From assembly GCA_021604865.1 (NCBI GenBank), contig BQJU01000033.1, forward strand, positions 1 to 64,000: DNA of 64,000 nucleotides. The letters run 5' to 3'. The DNA comes from Saprospiraceae bacterium (GTDB taxonomy: Bacteria; Bacteroidota; Bacteroidia; Chitinophagales; Saprospiraceae). Below, piece after piece: positions 53,787 through 62,443 of this stretch (positions are counted from its first letter, which is position 1; every line of letters starts with the position of its first letter). Both the position numbers and the translations under genes were made by a program. The notes below the pieces were generated by a model that had not been told where the DNA came from, searched no databases, and saw nothing but the letters and a program-made list of their open reading frames with translations.

Positions 53787-54608
53787 TTACAATTGTGGAG
53801 TTTCAGTTTCTTCGCGTTGCATCACCTGACCTTGGTAATAAATGCGGGAATTAGGTGGTACTGAACGGGTAATCCAAACATTACCGCCGATTATACTATC
53901 GTGGCCAATGATCGTATCACCTCCCAGGATGGTCGCCCCGGAATAAATGACCACATTATCCTCTATCGTCGGATGCCTTTTCGTTTTGGCCATTTCCTTA
54001 CGTACACTCAAGGCTCCCAGTGTTACGCCCTGGTATACCTTGACATGATTTCCAATAACCACCGTTTCACCAATAACCACGCCGGTACCATGGTCGATGC
54101 AAAAACGCGGGCCTATGCTTGCCCCCGGATGGATGTCAATGCCAGTTTGACTATGAGCATGTTCCGACAGTATTCTAGGAATCAAGGGCACTTTCATGCA
54201 ATAAAATTCGTGTGCCAACCGGTGTACAGCAATCGCAAAAAAACCGGGATAACTCCGAATGACTTCTGTCTTACTAGGTGCAGCAGGGTCTCCCGCCAAA
54301 ATAGCTTCTGCATCAATGAGCAGGGCTTTTCGTAAGGCAGGCAATTGGTCCAGAAAGCGTTTTTCCAATACTTCAGGTGCCAGCTCAAGCCTGTGAGGTC
54401 CTATTTTATCCAGAATGGTATACAATTCCAGCCGTAAGGCATCGTAGTGTTGTTGAAAACTGCGGTAATTGTCGTAATAACGATCCGTCAGTTCAGGGAA
54501 CAACAGTTTGAGTACCCCATTCAGCCAGCTGCAAACCAAATCCGGTGAAGGGATGGGCTCTGCATTTCTGTGGGCATTATATAAGGCCTCAATAAATTTC
54601 TCGTCCAT
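53787..54608 (-). CDS. cysE: Serine O-acetyltransferase (EpsC-type)
   Basis: 273 residues. A helical N-domain (1-140) precedes left-handed beta-helix hexapeptide repeats (about 155-250; SQTGIDIHPGASIGPRFCID, HGTGVVIGETVVIGNHVKVY, GATILGGDTIIG). The catalytic His of HGTGVVIGE and the Asp in FCIDHG are in place. It acetylates serine with acetyl-CoA, the first committed step to cysteine, and its product feeds the adjacent cysM. Such EpsC-type proteins are longer at the N-terminus than E. coli CysE in part. The C-terminal tail that binds CysK is not conserved (ends TPQL). Confidence 0.95.
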   Translation of the reverse strand: MDEKFIEALYNAHRNAEPIPSPDLVCSWLNGVLKLLFPELTDRYYDNYRSFQQHYDALRLELYTILDKIGPHRLELAPEVLEKRFLDQLPALRKALLIDAEAILAGDPAAPSKTEVIRSYPGFFAIAVHRLAHEFYCMKVPLIPRILSEHAHSQTGIDIHPGASIGPRFCIDHGTGVVIGETVVIGNHVKVYQGVTLGALSVRKEMAKTKRHPTIEDNVVIYSGATILGGDTIIGHDSIIGGNVWITRSVPPNSRIYYQGQVMQREETETPQL

Positions 54609-54961
54609 GACGGAGGTTTCTGTTTAAATAAAATCTTCGATCTAATATAAGTACTGATTTTCAGGCATAAAGTTTTGGTTTCGTGTATTTTTTTCTTTTT
54701 GGGGAGGCTGGGCTAGGGGTATTACGCTGGTGTTTTTTGGGGGACGAACTCCATATTGTGAGGTAGTGAGATGGTGAGATGAGCAATTAGCAGTGAACGC
54801 TAGGTCAAAAACAGAATACGTTATTCTTTCAATTGAAATCAGAAAAGCTTCATGGAAACTTGTTTTTGGCAGGATTATGGGGATTAACAGGATTTGAAGT
54901 ACTGTAAGATACACAGAAGAAATAGGTACATAGAATCAAGTTGATCAATCTAAAACTTACC
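54609..54961. other. Intergenic region
   Basis: 353 bp, AT-rich with short purine runs (GAGGTAGTGAGATGGTGAGATGAG near 54758, cited as GTGAGATGGTGAGATGAG). The 90-codon minus-strand frame here shows no conserved features. No terminator is seen for the genes on either side. Confidence 0.4.
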
Positions 54962-55327
54962 TCACTCCACCACAAACCCCTCAATATAGCGTTTTTCGGC
55001 TTTGCGTTGGCCGCTGAAGTACACCTTAATCCATTTACGGAAATAGCCTAGATCTCGGGCATCGTATTCTATACCGATTTGGCCGGTGGAATCAGGCAAT
55101 ATAGGGTCGACGCCCCAATCTGCTACGGTACATCCACAAGAAGTTCGGACGTTGTCGATCACTAGAGGTACACCACTGGTATTTTTGAATTCAAATTGGT
55201 AAGACACCATCTGATGGTGAAGAATATCCCCAAAGTCATGGGTTTCCTCAGTAAGCCATTCCACTTTTGTGGTATCTGCAGAAAGCATCAGGAAAGAAGA
55301 TAAAACTGCGATCAAAAAAAACTTCAT
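54962..55327 (-). CDS. Small secreted DUF1573 protein
   Basis: 121 residues: signal peptide (1-18, LMLSADT) and one immunoglobulin-like DUF1573 domain (25-121). The domain cues are EETHDFGDILHHQMVSYQFE, KNTSGVPLVIDNVRTSCGCT and PDSTGQIGIEYDARDLGYFRK (cited partly: GQIGIEYDARDLGYFRKW). DUF1573 proteins are abundant in the periplasm or on the surface of Bacteroidota and their role is unknown. The Cys pair in TSCGCT is usual. It stands alone. Confidence 0.88.
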   Translation of the reverse strand: MKFFLIAVLSSFLMLSADTTKVEWLTEETHDFGDILHHQMVSYQFEFKNTSGVPLVIDNVRTSCGCTVADWGVDPILPDSTGQIGIEYDARDLGYFRKWIKVYFSGQRKAEKRYIEGFVVE

Positions 55328-55475
55328 AAAATGTACTTATTCGTTGTTTTCAACTAAACGATGAAATTGTGGAAATGTTTTAGTTCATGTTTGGAGGCGA
55401 AGTGCCACCAATTAAAATTGGGGGATACGTAAACTGACAAGTGCCACCAATTAAAATTGGTGGGTACGTAAACAG
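55328..55475. repeat. Family A half-site and direct duplication with CCACCAATT palindromes
   Basis: TAGTTCATGTTTGGAGGCG (55381-55399) is a family A left arm without its partner. Next, a unit GTGCCACCAATTAAAATTGG with TACGTAAAC following occurs twice, at about 55401 and 55441; the second copy contains a CCACCAATT/AATTGGTGG palindrome. It lies downstream of the coiled-coil gene's terminator. Confidence 0.7.
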
Positions 55476-55509
55476 AAAACCGGTACCAAATTGCTTTGAT
55501 ACCGGTTTA
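55476..55509 (-). terminator. Terminator of the coiled-coil protein gene
   Basis: Minus strand AAACCGGTATCAAA pairs with TTTGGTACCGGTTT (one G-U) around a GCAA tetraloop, followed by U residues. It lies about 70 nt after the stop codon of the gene at 55577. Confidence 0.8.
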
Positions 55510-55576
55510 CCGTTTGTAGAAAGACATCTTTCTGCCCTCTCTCCTGAGCATCAGGATGTCCTATAAAATGATTCTA

Positions 55577-56611
55577 CTATTTCAAGGTAATTGAAGTACT
55601 TCCTGCCAGGTAACCTTTGTTATAAATTTCTACATCATAGGTTCCTTTGGCGAAAGCCTGACCAGGTGTCCAATCCAGGCATACGTTGCCTTCTTTTTGG
55701 TCGTATTCCACTTCTTTTGCTTTGGTATAGCGGACATCTTCTCCGGTAGCATTATTGGTGAATACACCAGATCCAAGGTTGTCAATAGCCAGTGTTTCGC
55801 CTAGCGGATTGATAATTCTAACATAGAAAATTTCCGTACCTTCTTCTGCAACTACATTGGAGGTAGTATTGAAGCAAATGTTGAGTTGTTCAACATTTTT
55901 GGCGAATTTTTTCTTTACCGCTTTACCGCTTTTTCTACTCTTCAGACCATTTACATCTAATTCTTCCACCTTGATGACGGAAGCGATGTTTACTTTTTTA
56001 GACAATCTAGCCCGTTCTGATTCCAGTGATTCTTTTTCACTTACCAGCATAGCCTTTTCAGAACTCAATGAAGCATTTGTCATGAGCTGTGAGTCCAGCG
56101 CCCCTGTCAGATTTTGATTTCGCTCTGTCAGCTGAGTGTTGGAGCTGCTAAGCATTTCATTTTCTTCTCGTAGTTGGTTAATCTCAGCCAGGTATTGTTC
56201 CACCTTAGCATTAAGGCCGGCCAATTCTTTTCTGGCTTTGTCCAGACTACTCTTGTTGCGGAGTAATCCTTCAATCTTTTCCTTTTGTGCTTTCAGCTCT
56301 ACTTTTTGTGACTCAATTAAAGCATTGAGTTCTTCGTTGCTTCCTCTCATCTCTTCCAATTCAGAAAGAGCTTCGTAATACTGCTTTTCGAGTTCAGCTT
56401 TGAGCTGTTCGCTTTCATCGAAATTAGCAGCTAGAGAGGTGTTTGTGTTCCCAAGTTGATAGTTTCTAACAACAAGAAATGTACAAAGTCCCAGAAGAGC
56501 GACTATGACAACAGCAGCAATAGCTGTGTTACGTTGTTGGTTGCTCTTATTAGGAGTCGTCACAGGACCCTGTTGAGGGTTAGGACTTGGACTTGAACTG
56601 TTGGTACTCAT
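55577..56611 (-). CDS. Membrane-anchored coiled-coil protein with C-terminal beta domain
   Basis: 344 residues. A short polar head (1-28), one membrane helix (29-48; TAIAAVVIVALLGLCTFLVV), a long coiled coil (60-215; SEQLKAELEKQYYEALSELE and following heptads) and a C-terminal beta domain (230-344; NICFNTTSNVVAEEGTEIFY ... AKGTYDVEIYNKGYLAGSTS). The topology places the beta domain in the periplasm. I do not recognise a family; a spacer or envelope-linking role is inference. Ends at a strong terminator. Confidence 0.75.
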   Translation of the reverse strand: MSTNSSSPSPNPQQGPVTTPNKSNQQRNTAIAAVVIVALLGLCTFLVVRNYQLGNTNTSLAANFDESEQLKAELEKQYYEALSELEEMRGSNEELNALIESQKVELKAQKEKIEGLLRNKSSLDKARKELAGLNAKVEQYLAEINQLREENEMLSSSNTQLTERNQNLTGALDSQLMTNASLSSEKAMLVSEKESLESERARLSKKVNIASVIKVEELDVNGLKSRKSGKAVKKKFAKNVEQLNICFNTTSNVVAEEGTEIFYVRIINPLGETLAIDNLGSGVFTNNATGEDVRYTKAKEVEYDQKEGNVCLDWTPGQAFAKGTYDVEIYNKGYLAGSTSITLK

Positions 56612-56848
56612 GTTAAAAATTTTGGTTTACCAATTAACTTTGAAGCGTGTGTTTTAAACTGGCAATTAAACGGGCTTCAAATTCTTAAAATTGTGTTGTC
56701 GTGATACAAATTTAATATTTTTTGAGATGCCATGCATGAATTATTCAATATTTACGCGGCCTCAGGGATATAGAAAAAATTATTAATTTATGCTTACTTT
56801 TAGTGCTAAATTCACGAAAACACACCTACCATGCTGGAAGCATTTGAT

Positions 56849-57598
56849 ATGGACAAAGTATTGTTCCTGGATATTGAGACCGTATCTTCTAAACCGACCT
56901 TTGCGGAACTAGATGAAGATTTGCAGCCCCTTTGGCGATCTAAAGCCAGGCAGCTACTACGCAAACCCGAAGAAGAACTCGAAGCGGAGGAGGTCGCTGA
57001 TTATTATAAGGAGAGAGCGGCCATTTATGCCGAGTTTGGCAAAATCATTTGTATCTCTGTTGGAGTTGTCTACCGAAACAAGGATAAACGACTAAAGGTG
57101 CGCTTGAAATCGTTTGCCAGTGATGATGAGGCACAATTGCTAACTGAATTTAGTCAATTGCTCAACCAACACTATAAAGACCTCTATAATTATGCACTCT
57201 GTGGTCACAATATCCGCGAATTTGATATCCCCTATGTCTGTCGCAGAATGATCATTAACCAATTGCCACTGCCTGCAGCCTTACAAATAGCGGGTAAAAA
57301 ACCCTGGGAAACCAAACACCTTCTGGATACCATGGAATTCTGGAAATTTGGGGACTATAAAAATTATACCTCGCTAAAATTATTGGCCGCCGTATTGGGC
57401 TTTCCTTCTCCTAAAGACGATATTGATGGAAGCAATGTGGGGCGGGTCTATTGGGAGGAAAATGACCTCGACCGCATCGCAGTATATTGTGAGAAAGATG
57501 TATTGGCAACCGTTCAACTGTATTGCCGCTATCGGCGCATGCCTTTGCTGGAAGAGGATCAGGTGGATTATGTTAGGAATGAAGAGAAGGAGGAATGA
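56849..57598 (+). CDS. PolB-like 3'-5' exonuclease
   Basis: 249 residues from the ATG at 56849, chosen because MDKVLFLDIETV places the strand with exonuclease motif I at the start; an ATG at 56831 adds only six residues. RNase H-fold with Exo I DIET (D8, E10), Exo II CGHNIREFDIPYVCRRM and Exo III YCEKDVLATVQLYCR. It belongs to a group of stand-alone proofreading-like exonucleases found in bacteria, whose substrate is not known. It is followed by the 15-bp repeat array 2. Confidence 0.88.
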   Translation: MDKVLFLDIETVSSKPTFAELDEDLQPLWRSKARQLLRKPEEELEAEEVADYYKERAAIYAEFGKIICISVGVVYRNKDKRLKVRLKSFASDDEAQLLTEFSQLLNQHYKDLYNYALCGHNIREFDIPYVCRRMIINQLPLPAALQIAGKKPWETKHLLDTMEFWKFGDYKNYTSLKLLAAVLGFPSPKDDIDGSNVGRVYWEENDLDRIAVYCEKDVLATVQLYCRYRRMPLLEEDQVDYVRNEEKEE

Positions 57599-57630
57599 GA
57601 GATGGGGAATTTTGAAAAGGTCATGGGCTA

Positions 57631-57742
57631 AGTCGTTATAAATATAATGATAACAAATGTAATCCTTATAAAAGTAATGATTACAAATATAATGATTATA
57701 AAAGTAATGATTACTTTTGTAACGATTATAAATATTACGATC
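57631..57742. repeat. 15-bp tandem repeat array 2
   Basis: Seven or so units of 15 bp: TAATGATAACAAATG, TAATCCTTATAAAAG, TAATGATTACAAATA, TAATGATTATAAAAG, TAATGATTACTTTTG, TAACGATTATAAATA. Same length and core as the array at 33285, with GATTAC/GTAATC halves in both strands. It lies 32 nt downstream of the exonuclease stop codon. Confidence 0.9.
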
Positions 57743-57848
57743 TACCTCAACTCCAAAGCCCACGTCCTTTCAACCCATGCATTGTTCCCGAAATGATTTG
57801 TTCTCCCTCACCTCTCCCCACGCTTCATTTATTACTTTCCACATTTAA

Positions 57849-59453
57849 TCACCTAACCCGCTTTACCCCATTTTCCGTCTTTAGTATCCTACGTATGACA
57901 CTGGGTTGGCTTTCGGAATGCTGGCGGTTGACTGCTTTCACCACATAGGTATAGAATTTGCCAGGCTCAGCGGATTTGTCCAGATAGGTATATTTCTTTT
58001 GTATATCATTTAAAGAGGTAACTGCCAAAAGATTGGCCCCATCCTCATAATTCAGACCAGCACGGTTGCCTTCAAAGCGATAAATAGCATAATAAAAAGG
58101 CAGGTTTTCTGCATCTGATTTATCGGGACGCCATTTGAGGAAAACTTCGCCACTTTTGCTGCGTACATTTTTTAAATCCGGTGCAGCCTGATCTCGCAAA
58201 CCCAGATTTTCCATTTCCGGTAGCAGGGCCGGATGTTCATAATATACACGTAGGGAATCTTTCAGGCCCAATAAATTGCGCATGATAGATCTGGAGCTGT
58301 AATAAGCACTCCCATCAATATCAAGATTCTGGCGATTGAACTTTATCTGCCGTGGAATTTCATCAGGTTCGTGCCAGGCAAGTTCTTGATTCTCCCCTAC
58401 TTTATAAGCTCCGTGACCAATAATCAGTTGACATTCTCTGGCTTGACGGCTCCACCAATCGGCCAGAATGGCAAAATCCGCAGGCGGAAACCCCAGGTTC
58501 CAATATAGTTGTGGAATGATATAATCGATCCAGCCATTGCGCATCCATTTCAATACATCAGCATAGAGGTCATCATAACAGGTCACCCCGGCCCGGGTGT
58601 CTGAACCGTAAGGATCTTGTGCCTTATTACGCCACACTCCAAATGGGCTTATCCCAAATTTGACGTGTGGTTTTATTTCTTTGATTCTGGTGGATACCTT
58701 TTCAATCAATGCGTCCACATTATTGCGTCGCCAATCTCCTATATCCTTATAACCTCGGCCATAGAAAGCAAAATCGAGGCTGTCTGGAAAAATTTCTCCA
58801 TTTTCTTTATAAGGATAAAAATAGTCGTCGAAATGTATGGCATCCACATCGTAATTTTCCACTACCTCTGTGACGACATCCGTCAGGTATTGGCGTACTT
58901 CCGGCATAGCAGGGTTTAAATAATACCGCCGACCATAAGGTACCATCCAATTGCGATGACGGTTAAACACATGCCTCAGTGATAATTTAAGGGTATCCTT
59001 ATCCACTGTTGCCCGATAAGGATTGAGCCAGGCATGAAATTCCATGCCGCGCCGGTGAGTCTCTTCAATCATAAATTCCAGTGGATTGTAATCCGGTTCC
59101 GGGCCTGTATCTTCGCGCCCGGTGAGGTATTTTGACCAAGGCGCATATTCTGAGGGATATAAAGCATCAGAAGCTGGTCTGATCTGAACAATCACCGCAT
59201 TTAGCCCCATCGATTGATACTGATCCAGCAGGTTTTTATATTCTTCTTTATGGGCAACACGTGACAATGTAGGGCGTCGAGGATAATCGATGTTGGCCAC
59301 CGTAGCAATCCAGACGGCCCTGAATTCACGTTTTGGAACCTTCGTATTGTATCTCTGTGCGCTCACTGTTTGTGGCCACAAAATGGCTAACGAAAGGAAT
59401 AGAAAACACCCAAGGGCAAATTGCCTGGGCCAGGTGGTATTCGTTTGAATCAT
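57849..59453 (-). CDS. GHL10 (DUF187) family 10-like glycosyl hydrolase
   Basis: 534 residues. Signal peptide (1-32, ending SAQ), then a GHL10/YngK-like TIM barrel (40-390): FRAVWIATVANIDYPRR, NAVIVQIRPASDALYPSEYAPWS (cited as VQIRPASDALYPSEY), GMEFHAWLNPYR, VDAIHFDDYFYP, KFGISPFGVWRN. A C-terminal fibronectin-like domain (415-525) starts near APDLKNVRSKSGEVFLKW. The barrel acids D and E match those of GHL10 proteins, which bind muropeptide-like or poly-glucosaminidic substrates in known cases. Secreted or periplasmic. Stand-alone. Confidence 0.87.
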   Translation of the reverse strand: MIQTNTTWPRQFALGCFLFLSLAILWPQTVSAQRYNTKVPKREFRAVWIATVANIDYPRRPTLSRVAHKEEYKNLLDQYQSMGLNAVIVQIRPASDALYPSEYAPWSKYLTGREDTGPEPDYNPLEFMIEETHRRGMEFHAWLNPYRATVDKDTLKLSLRHVFNRHRNWMVPYGRRYYLNPAMPEVRQYLTDVVTEVVENYDVDAIHFDDYFYPYKENGEIFPDSLDFAFYGRGYKDIGDWRRNNVDALIEKVSTRIKEIKPHVKFGISPFGVWRNKAQDPYGSDTRAGVTCYDDLYADVLKWMRNGWIDYIIPQLYWNLGFPPADFAILADWWSRQARECQLIIGHGAYKVGENQELAWHEPDEIPRQIKFNRQNLDIDGSAYYSSRSIMRNLLGLKDSLRVYYEHPALLPEMENLGLRDQAAPDLKNVRSKSGEVFLKWRPDKSDAENLPFYYAIYRFEGNRAGLNYEDGANLLAVTSLNDIQKKYTYLDKSAEPGKFYTYVVKAVNRQHSESQPSVIRRILKTENGVKRVR

Positions 59454-59515
59454 AGGAATGGGTTTAATATTTTAGCATTTGTTAAAGGGGTTATTGGCCA
59501 TCAATTGGAAACCGG

Positions 59516-60955
59516 TCAGGCTCTGCATTCTTCCAACAACCAATAACGGTTGATCACGTTGTTTGTTTGTTCAATCTTGTTCGCCAAAACTTCCAGTTTT
59601 GTATGGAGGTTATTCTTAGAATAGGTATGCGCCTGGTGTTTTAGCAAAACAAGTTTTTTGGCAAAACGCAGGAAATTGGTATATCCGCGTTTTTGATCCG
59701 TTGTGGTTTGCTGGTTGCGAATCACATATATTCTGAAGGTTTCAATCAAAGAAAGCAAGGCTTCGGTATCCCGTAATGCATAATAAGTCCGCAACAACAA
59801 GAAAGTAGTGTTGAGGTGATATTTTACATCGGTAAATTGCACCAGTAGCAATGCTGAAAGTGCATCCTGATACATCTGTGTGCTGTAATAAAAATGGGCC
59901 AGGTTGTAATTGTAAGCATTTTCCCGCCGATGCGGGATCAACAAACTTTTGTACTCCTGAATAAAATTTTCCGTCCACTCAAATTCCTTGAGGCTACACC
60001 CCAACGCAGTAATATTCTTATAAATGAATTCGTTCAGTGTCCCATTATCCAGGATTAAACCAGTCTTTAACCCTTGTTTGTAGAGTTGGAAAAGTTCTCG
60101 CTGATAATCACTATGTCCCTGATTAATCTTGAGCACACAGTAATTATTCGCAAAGGTGTATAAATTCCTTTGCTCTTCTTCTGTCAGTTCCTCAAAATGC
60201 TGAACCAGGATTTCTTTCAACTTGAGAAAATGCTCAGGATCATTGTCCTCACGCAAGCTCATCAAAATGGTATAATAAAGTACGATGGTTGTATCCTGTT
60301 CGTATTCCGACCAATTGTTCTTTATGTAATGAAGCAATTCGTCTAAGAAGTGGAAAGTATAACGTGTGTTTAAGGCCATCATATTGGCCGTCAGCTGGGA
60401 ACAATTGCGCAATTTTTCTATGATATAATATCGGTCAAGATTGTCAAGCATCCGCTGTAAGCCCATAGATTGCGAACGGTCTTCATAAACCGCAAAATAG
60501 AACCCCATGATGTTATTTAAGCGATAATTGGCATAAAAATAATCGCTGCCCTGATATGGGTATTTGGCCAGTTCCTTTTCAAATTGTTTGCCCCGATTTT
60601 TCAATAGGCCAAATTGATTGTTGGAAAAGGCGGCTTCAAGGGTCATTAGTGGTTCTTGAAAATCCTGTTTTTCGAAATGCTGAATAGAAATAAAACGGAA
60701 AAACAATTTTTTCAAATAGGACATGACGTTGTGTAACTTCTGTTCATCATATTCTATTTTTGGAAATAGCTTTTTGAACACTTTGGGTTTTTCAAGTCCA
60801 CTCTTTTTATTACCAAGTCCTTTAAGGATAATGTCCAACAACTCCATCGTCTTTTGATGTTGGTTAAAAAACGGAGATTGAACAAATAATCGAAACTGAT
60901 CCCGTTCTTTCGACGACAGGGTTTTAATAAATTTCACTAATCTACTTTCTTCCAT
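59516..60955 (-). CDS. Large helical protein, function unknown
   Basis: 479 residues, almost wholly alpha-helical by eye, no signal peptide and no membrane helix. Leu/Lys/Glu-rich with repeated Tyr and Phe (SSKERDQFRLFVQSPFFNQ; KLFPKIEYDEQKLHNVMSYL; HYIKNNWSEYEQDTTIVLYY). Periodic helices of about 35-40 residues resemble TPR-like arrays. I recognise no family. Similar long helical proteins occur in Saprospiria but I cannot name one. It is the last gene on the minus strand before an ncRNA candidate. Confidence 0.6.
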   Translation of the reverse strand: MEESRLVKFIKTLSSKERDQFRLFVQSPFFNQHQKTMELLDIILKGLGNKKSGLEKPKVFKKLFPKIEYDEQKLHNVMSYLKKLFFRFISIQHFEKQDFQEPLMTLEAAFSNNQFGLLKNRGKQFEKELAKYPYQGSDYFYANYRLNNIMGFYFAVYEDRSQSMGLQRMLDNLDRYYIIEKLRNCSQLTANMMALNTRYTFHFLDELLHYIKNNWSEYEQDTTIVLYYTILMSLREDNDPEHFLKLKEILVQHFEELTEEEQRNLYTFANNYCVLKINQGHSDYQRELFQLYKQGLKTGLILDNGTLNEFIYKNITALGCSLKEFEWTENFIQEYKSLLIPHRRENAYNYNLAHFYYSTQMYQDALSALLLVQFTDVKYHLNTTFLLLRTYYALRDTEALLSLIETFRIYVIRNQQTTTDQKRGYTNFLRFAKKLVLLKHQAHTYSKNNLHTKLEVLANKIEQTNNVINRYWLLEECRA

Positions 60956-61170
60956 AATTTAGAAGCTGAATGTTTAAAATTTATCACAGAAAACAGATTC
61001 TTTTTTAAGAACAACAAACTGTTTAACAATGTTTTATGGAATTTAAAAAAGAAAATTTTAGCGCAGTAAGTTAGCAAAATGTACTTAAACAGAAAAATAT
61101 TTTAACCGACTTTTGTATCATCGATCGCAATGAAACACTATTTATTATTTTCAATCATTAATTACTTTGA
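60956..61170. other. Intergenic region
   Basis: AT-rich leader of the helical-protein gene, with TTTA (61141) and TTACTTTG (61162-61169) forming a possible plus-strand promoter for the RNA candidate (17-nt spacer; one mismatch in the -7 box). No gene. Confidence 0.4.
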
Positions 61171-61273
61171 GTAATTACGCTCAGTCCGTAATTGTAGCAA
61201 CTTTCTACGAAGATAAGTATTAATGAGTGTTTAGGTTACAAAGGTATCACATCATGATGTGATACCTTTTTTT
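61171..61273 (+). ncRNA. Candidate small RNA of about 100 nt
   Basis: A plus-strand transcript would start near 61176 (promoter TTTA - 17 nt - TTACTTTG) and end in the terminator at 61240-61273. Predicted hairpins: AATTACG (61173-61179) with CGTAATT (61187-61193); GTAG with CTAC (61194-61210 region); and the terminator. No reading frame of useful length lies inside, and no plus-strand gene ends here, so the terminator needs another explanation. Confidence 0.4.
61240..61273 (+). terminator. Strong terminator without an upstream gene
   Basis: AAAGGTATCACATCA and TGATGTGATACCTTT form a perfect 15-bp palindrome ending in seven T residues on the plus strand. The next plus-strand gene upstream ends at 57598. 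Confidence 0.85.
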
Positions 61274-61350
61274 ATGATATACGAATAAATGCGGCCAATG
61301 TTACTTTCTAACACAAATTTGGTGTTTAATTCCACACCGATCCGACTGCA

Positions 61351-62316
61351 TTATCCAATCATTTTACCTGCCGATTCCAATAAAGCTTTGGTTGCTTTAA
61401 TGCCCTCTACTTCACTTAAACCGGAACCTTCATACTCGATTCCAATAAAGCCGGAATATCCAGCGTCTTTGACAATTTTCAGCATTTTGGCATAATCTGT
61501 ATGGATTTCCTGACCATTTTCACCAAAATCATGGGATTTGGCGCTTACCGCTTTTGCAAAAGGCATTAATTCGGTTACACCCTTATACCGGTCATATTCT
61601 TCAATACATTTATCCGCTTCTTTCTGTATGCAGAAATTTCCGAAATCGGGCAGTGTTCCGCAATTGGGTTTGCCTACGGCTTTCATGACACCTGCAAGCC
61701 ATTCTCCATTAGAGGAGTAGCCGCCATGGTTTTCAACAATCACATTGAGGCCTGCCTTGCTAGCATAATCGCTTATTTCACCCAAACTTTGAGCAGCAGC
61801 TTTGGCTACCTCCGGCATTGTGCCAGCGCCACCGGCATTTACCCGTATGGAATGGCATCCCAGGAAATGGGCTGCATCTACCCATTTGAAGTGATTTTCT
61901 ACTGATATTTTCCGCTTGGCATCATCCATCTCGCCTAAATTCCCCTCACCATCCACCATAATCAACAAACTTTCCACACCATTATCTTCTGCCCGCTTTT
62001 TCATTTCAGCGAGGTATTCCATATCTTTAGCTTTGTCCTTGAAGAATTGGTTCACGTATTCTATGCCTTCAATGCCAAAGTCATTGCGGGCTGTAGCCGC
62101 AAAGTCGAGGTTTTGCAATTGGCCATTACGAAGTGTACGGTGCAAAGACCATTGAGCCAGTGATATTTTAAAAAATAATTCTTGAGGCATTTCAGTTTCA
62201 TTTACAGTAGTCTTTGTAGTTTTGTTATCAGCAGCATTTGCACATGCTCCCAAATATAACAAACTGGCACCTGCTACGATTTGTCCACTCTGGTGAATGA
62301 AGGTTCTTCTTTTCAT
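61351..62316 (-). CDS. Periplasmic sugar-phosphate-isomerase/epimerase-like TIM barrel (Tat lipoprotein)
   Basis: 321 residues. The N-terminus [20 protein letters not shown] has a twin-Arg start and a lipobox (YLGAC), suggesting Tat export and lipid anchoring. The rest is an AP-endonuclease-2 / hydroxypyruvate-isomerase-like barrel: [20 protein letters not shown]-like strands, [47 protein letters not shown] and [11 protein letters not shown]. Glu, Asp and His metal positions appear to be present (VENHGG, PDFGNF, IEYEG). Such secreted isomerase-like proteins are common in Bacteroidota sugar use. The substrate is unknown. Confidence 0.85.
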   Translation of the reverse strand: MKRRTFIHQSGQIVAGASLLYLGACANAADNKTTKTTVNETEMPQELFFKISLAQWSLHRTLRNGQLQNLDFAATARNDFGIEGIEYVNQFFKDKAKDMEYLAEMKKRAEDNGVESLLIMVDGEGNLGEMDDAKRKISVENHFKWVDAAHFLGCHSIRVNAGGAGTMPEVAKAAAQSLGEISDYASKAGLNVIVENHGGYSSNGEWLAGVMKAVGKPNCGTLPDFGNFCIQKEADKCIEEYDRYKGVTELMPFAKAVSAKSHDFGENGQEIHTDYAKMLKIVKDAGYSGFIGIEYEGSGLSEVEGIKATKALLESAGKMIG

Positions 62317-62398
62317 GTTTAATGTTGATTGTTTGATAAAAAATCATATCTAAAAAAAGGATTTTTTTGCCAAAATAGGATTATCTGAGCGTTATGTC

Positions 62399-62406
62399 TA
62401 TATTTG
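62399..62406 (+). promoter_or_regulatory. -7 element of the amidase gene
   Basis: TATATTTG, exact TAnnTTTG, about 38 nt before the ATG at 62444. No clear -33 box. Confidence 0.45.
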
Positions 62407-62443
62407 ATTTGAACTAATATCACCAACTAAAACCTTAAGCTAG

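Noticed and set aside
54642-54914. 90-codon minus-strand frame upstream of cysE
   Set aside because: No conserved features; low-complexity DNA in the middle.
57380-57763. 127-codon frame with YFYNHYIC-like repeats
   Set aside because: Translation of array 2 and antisense to the exonuclease gene.
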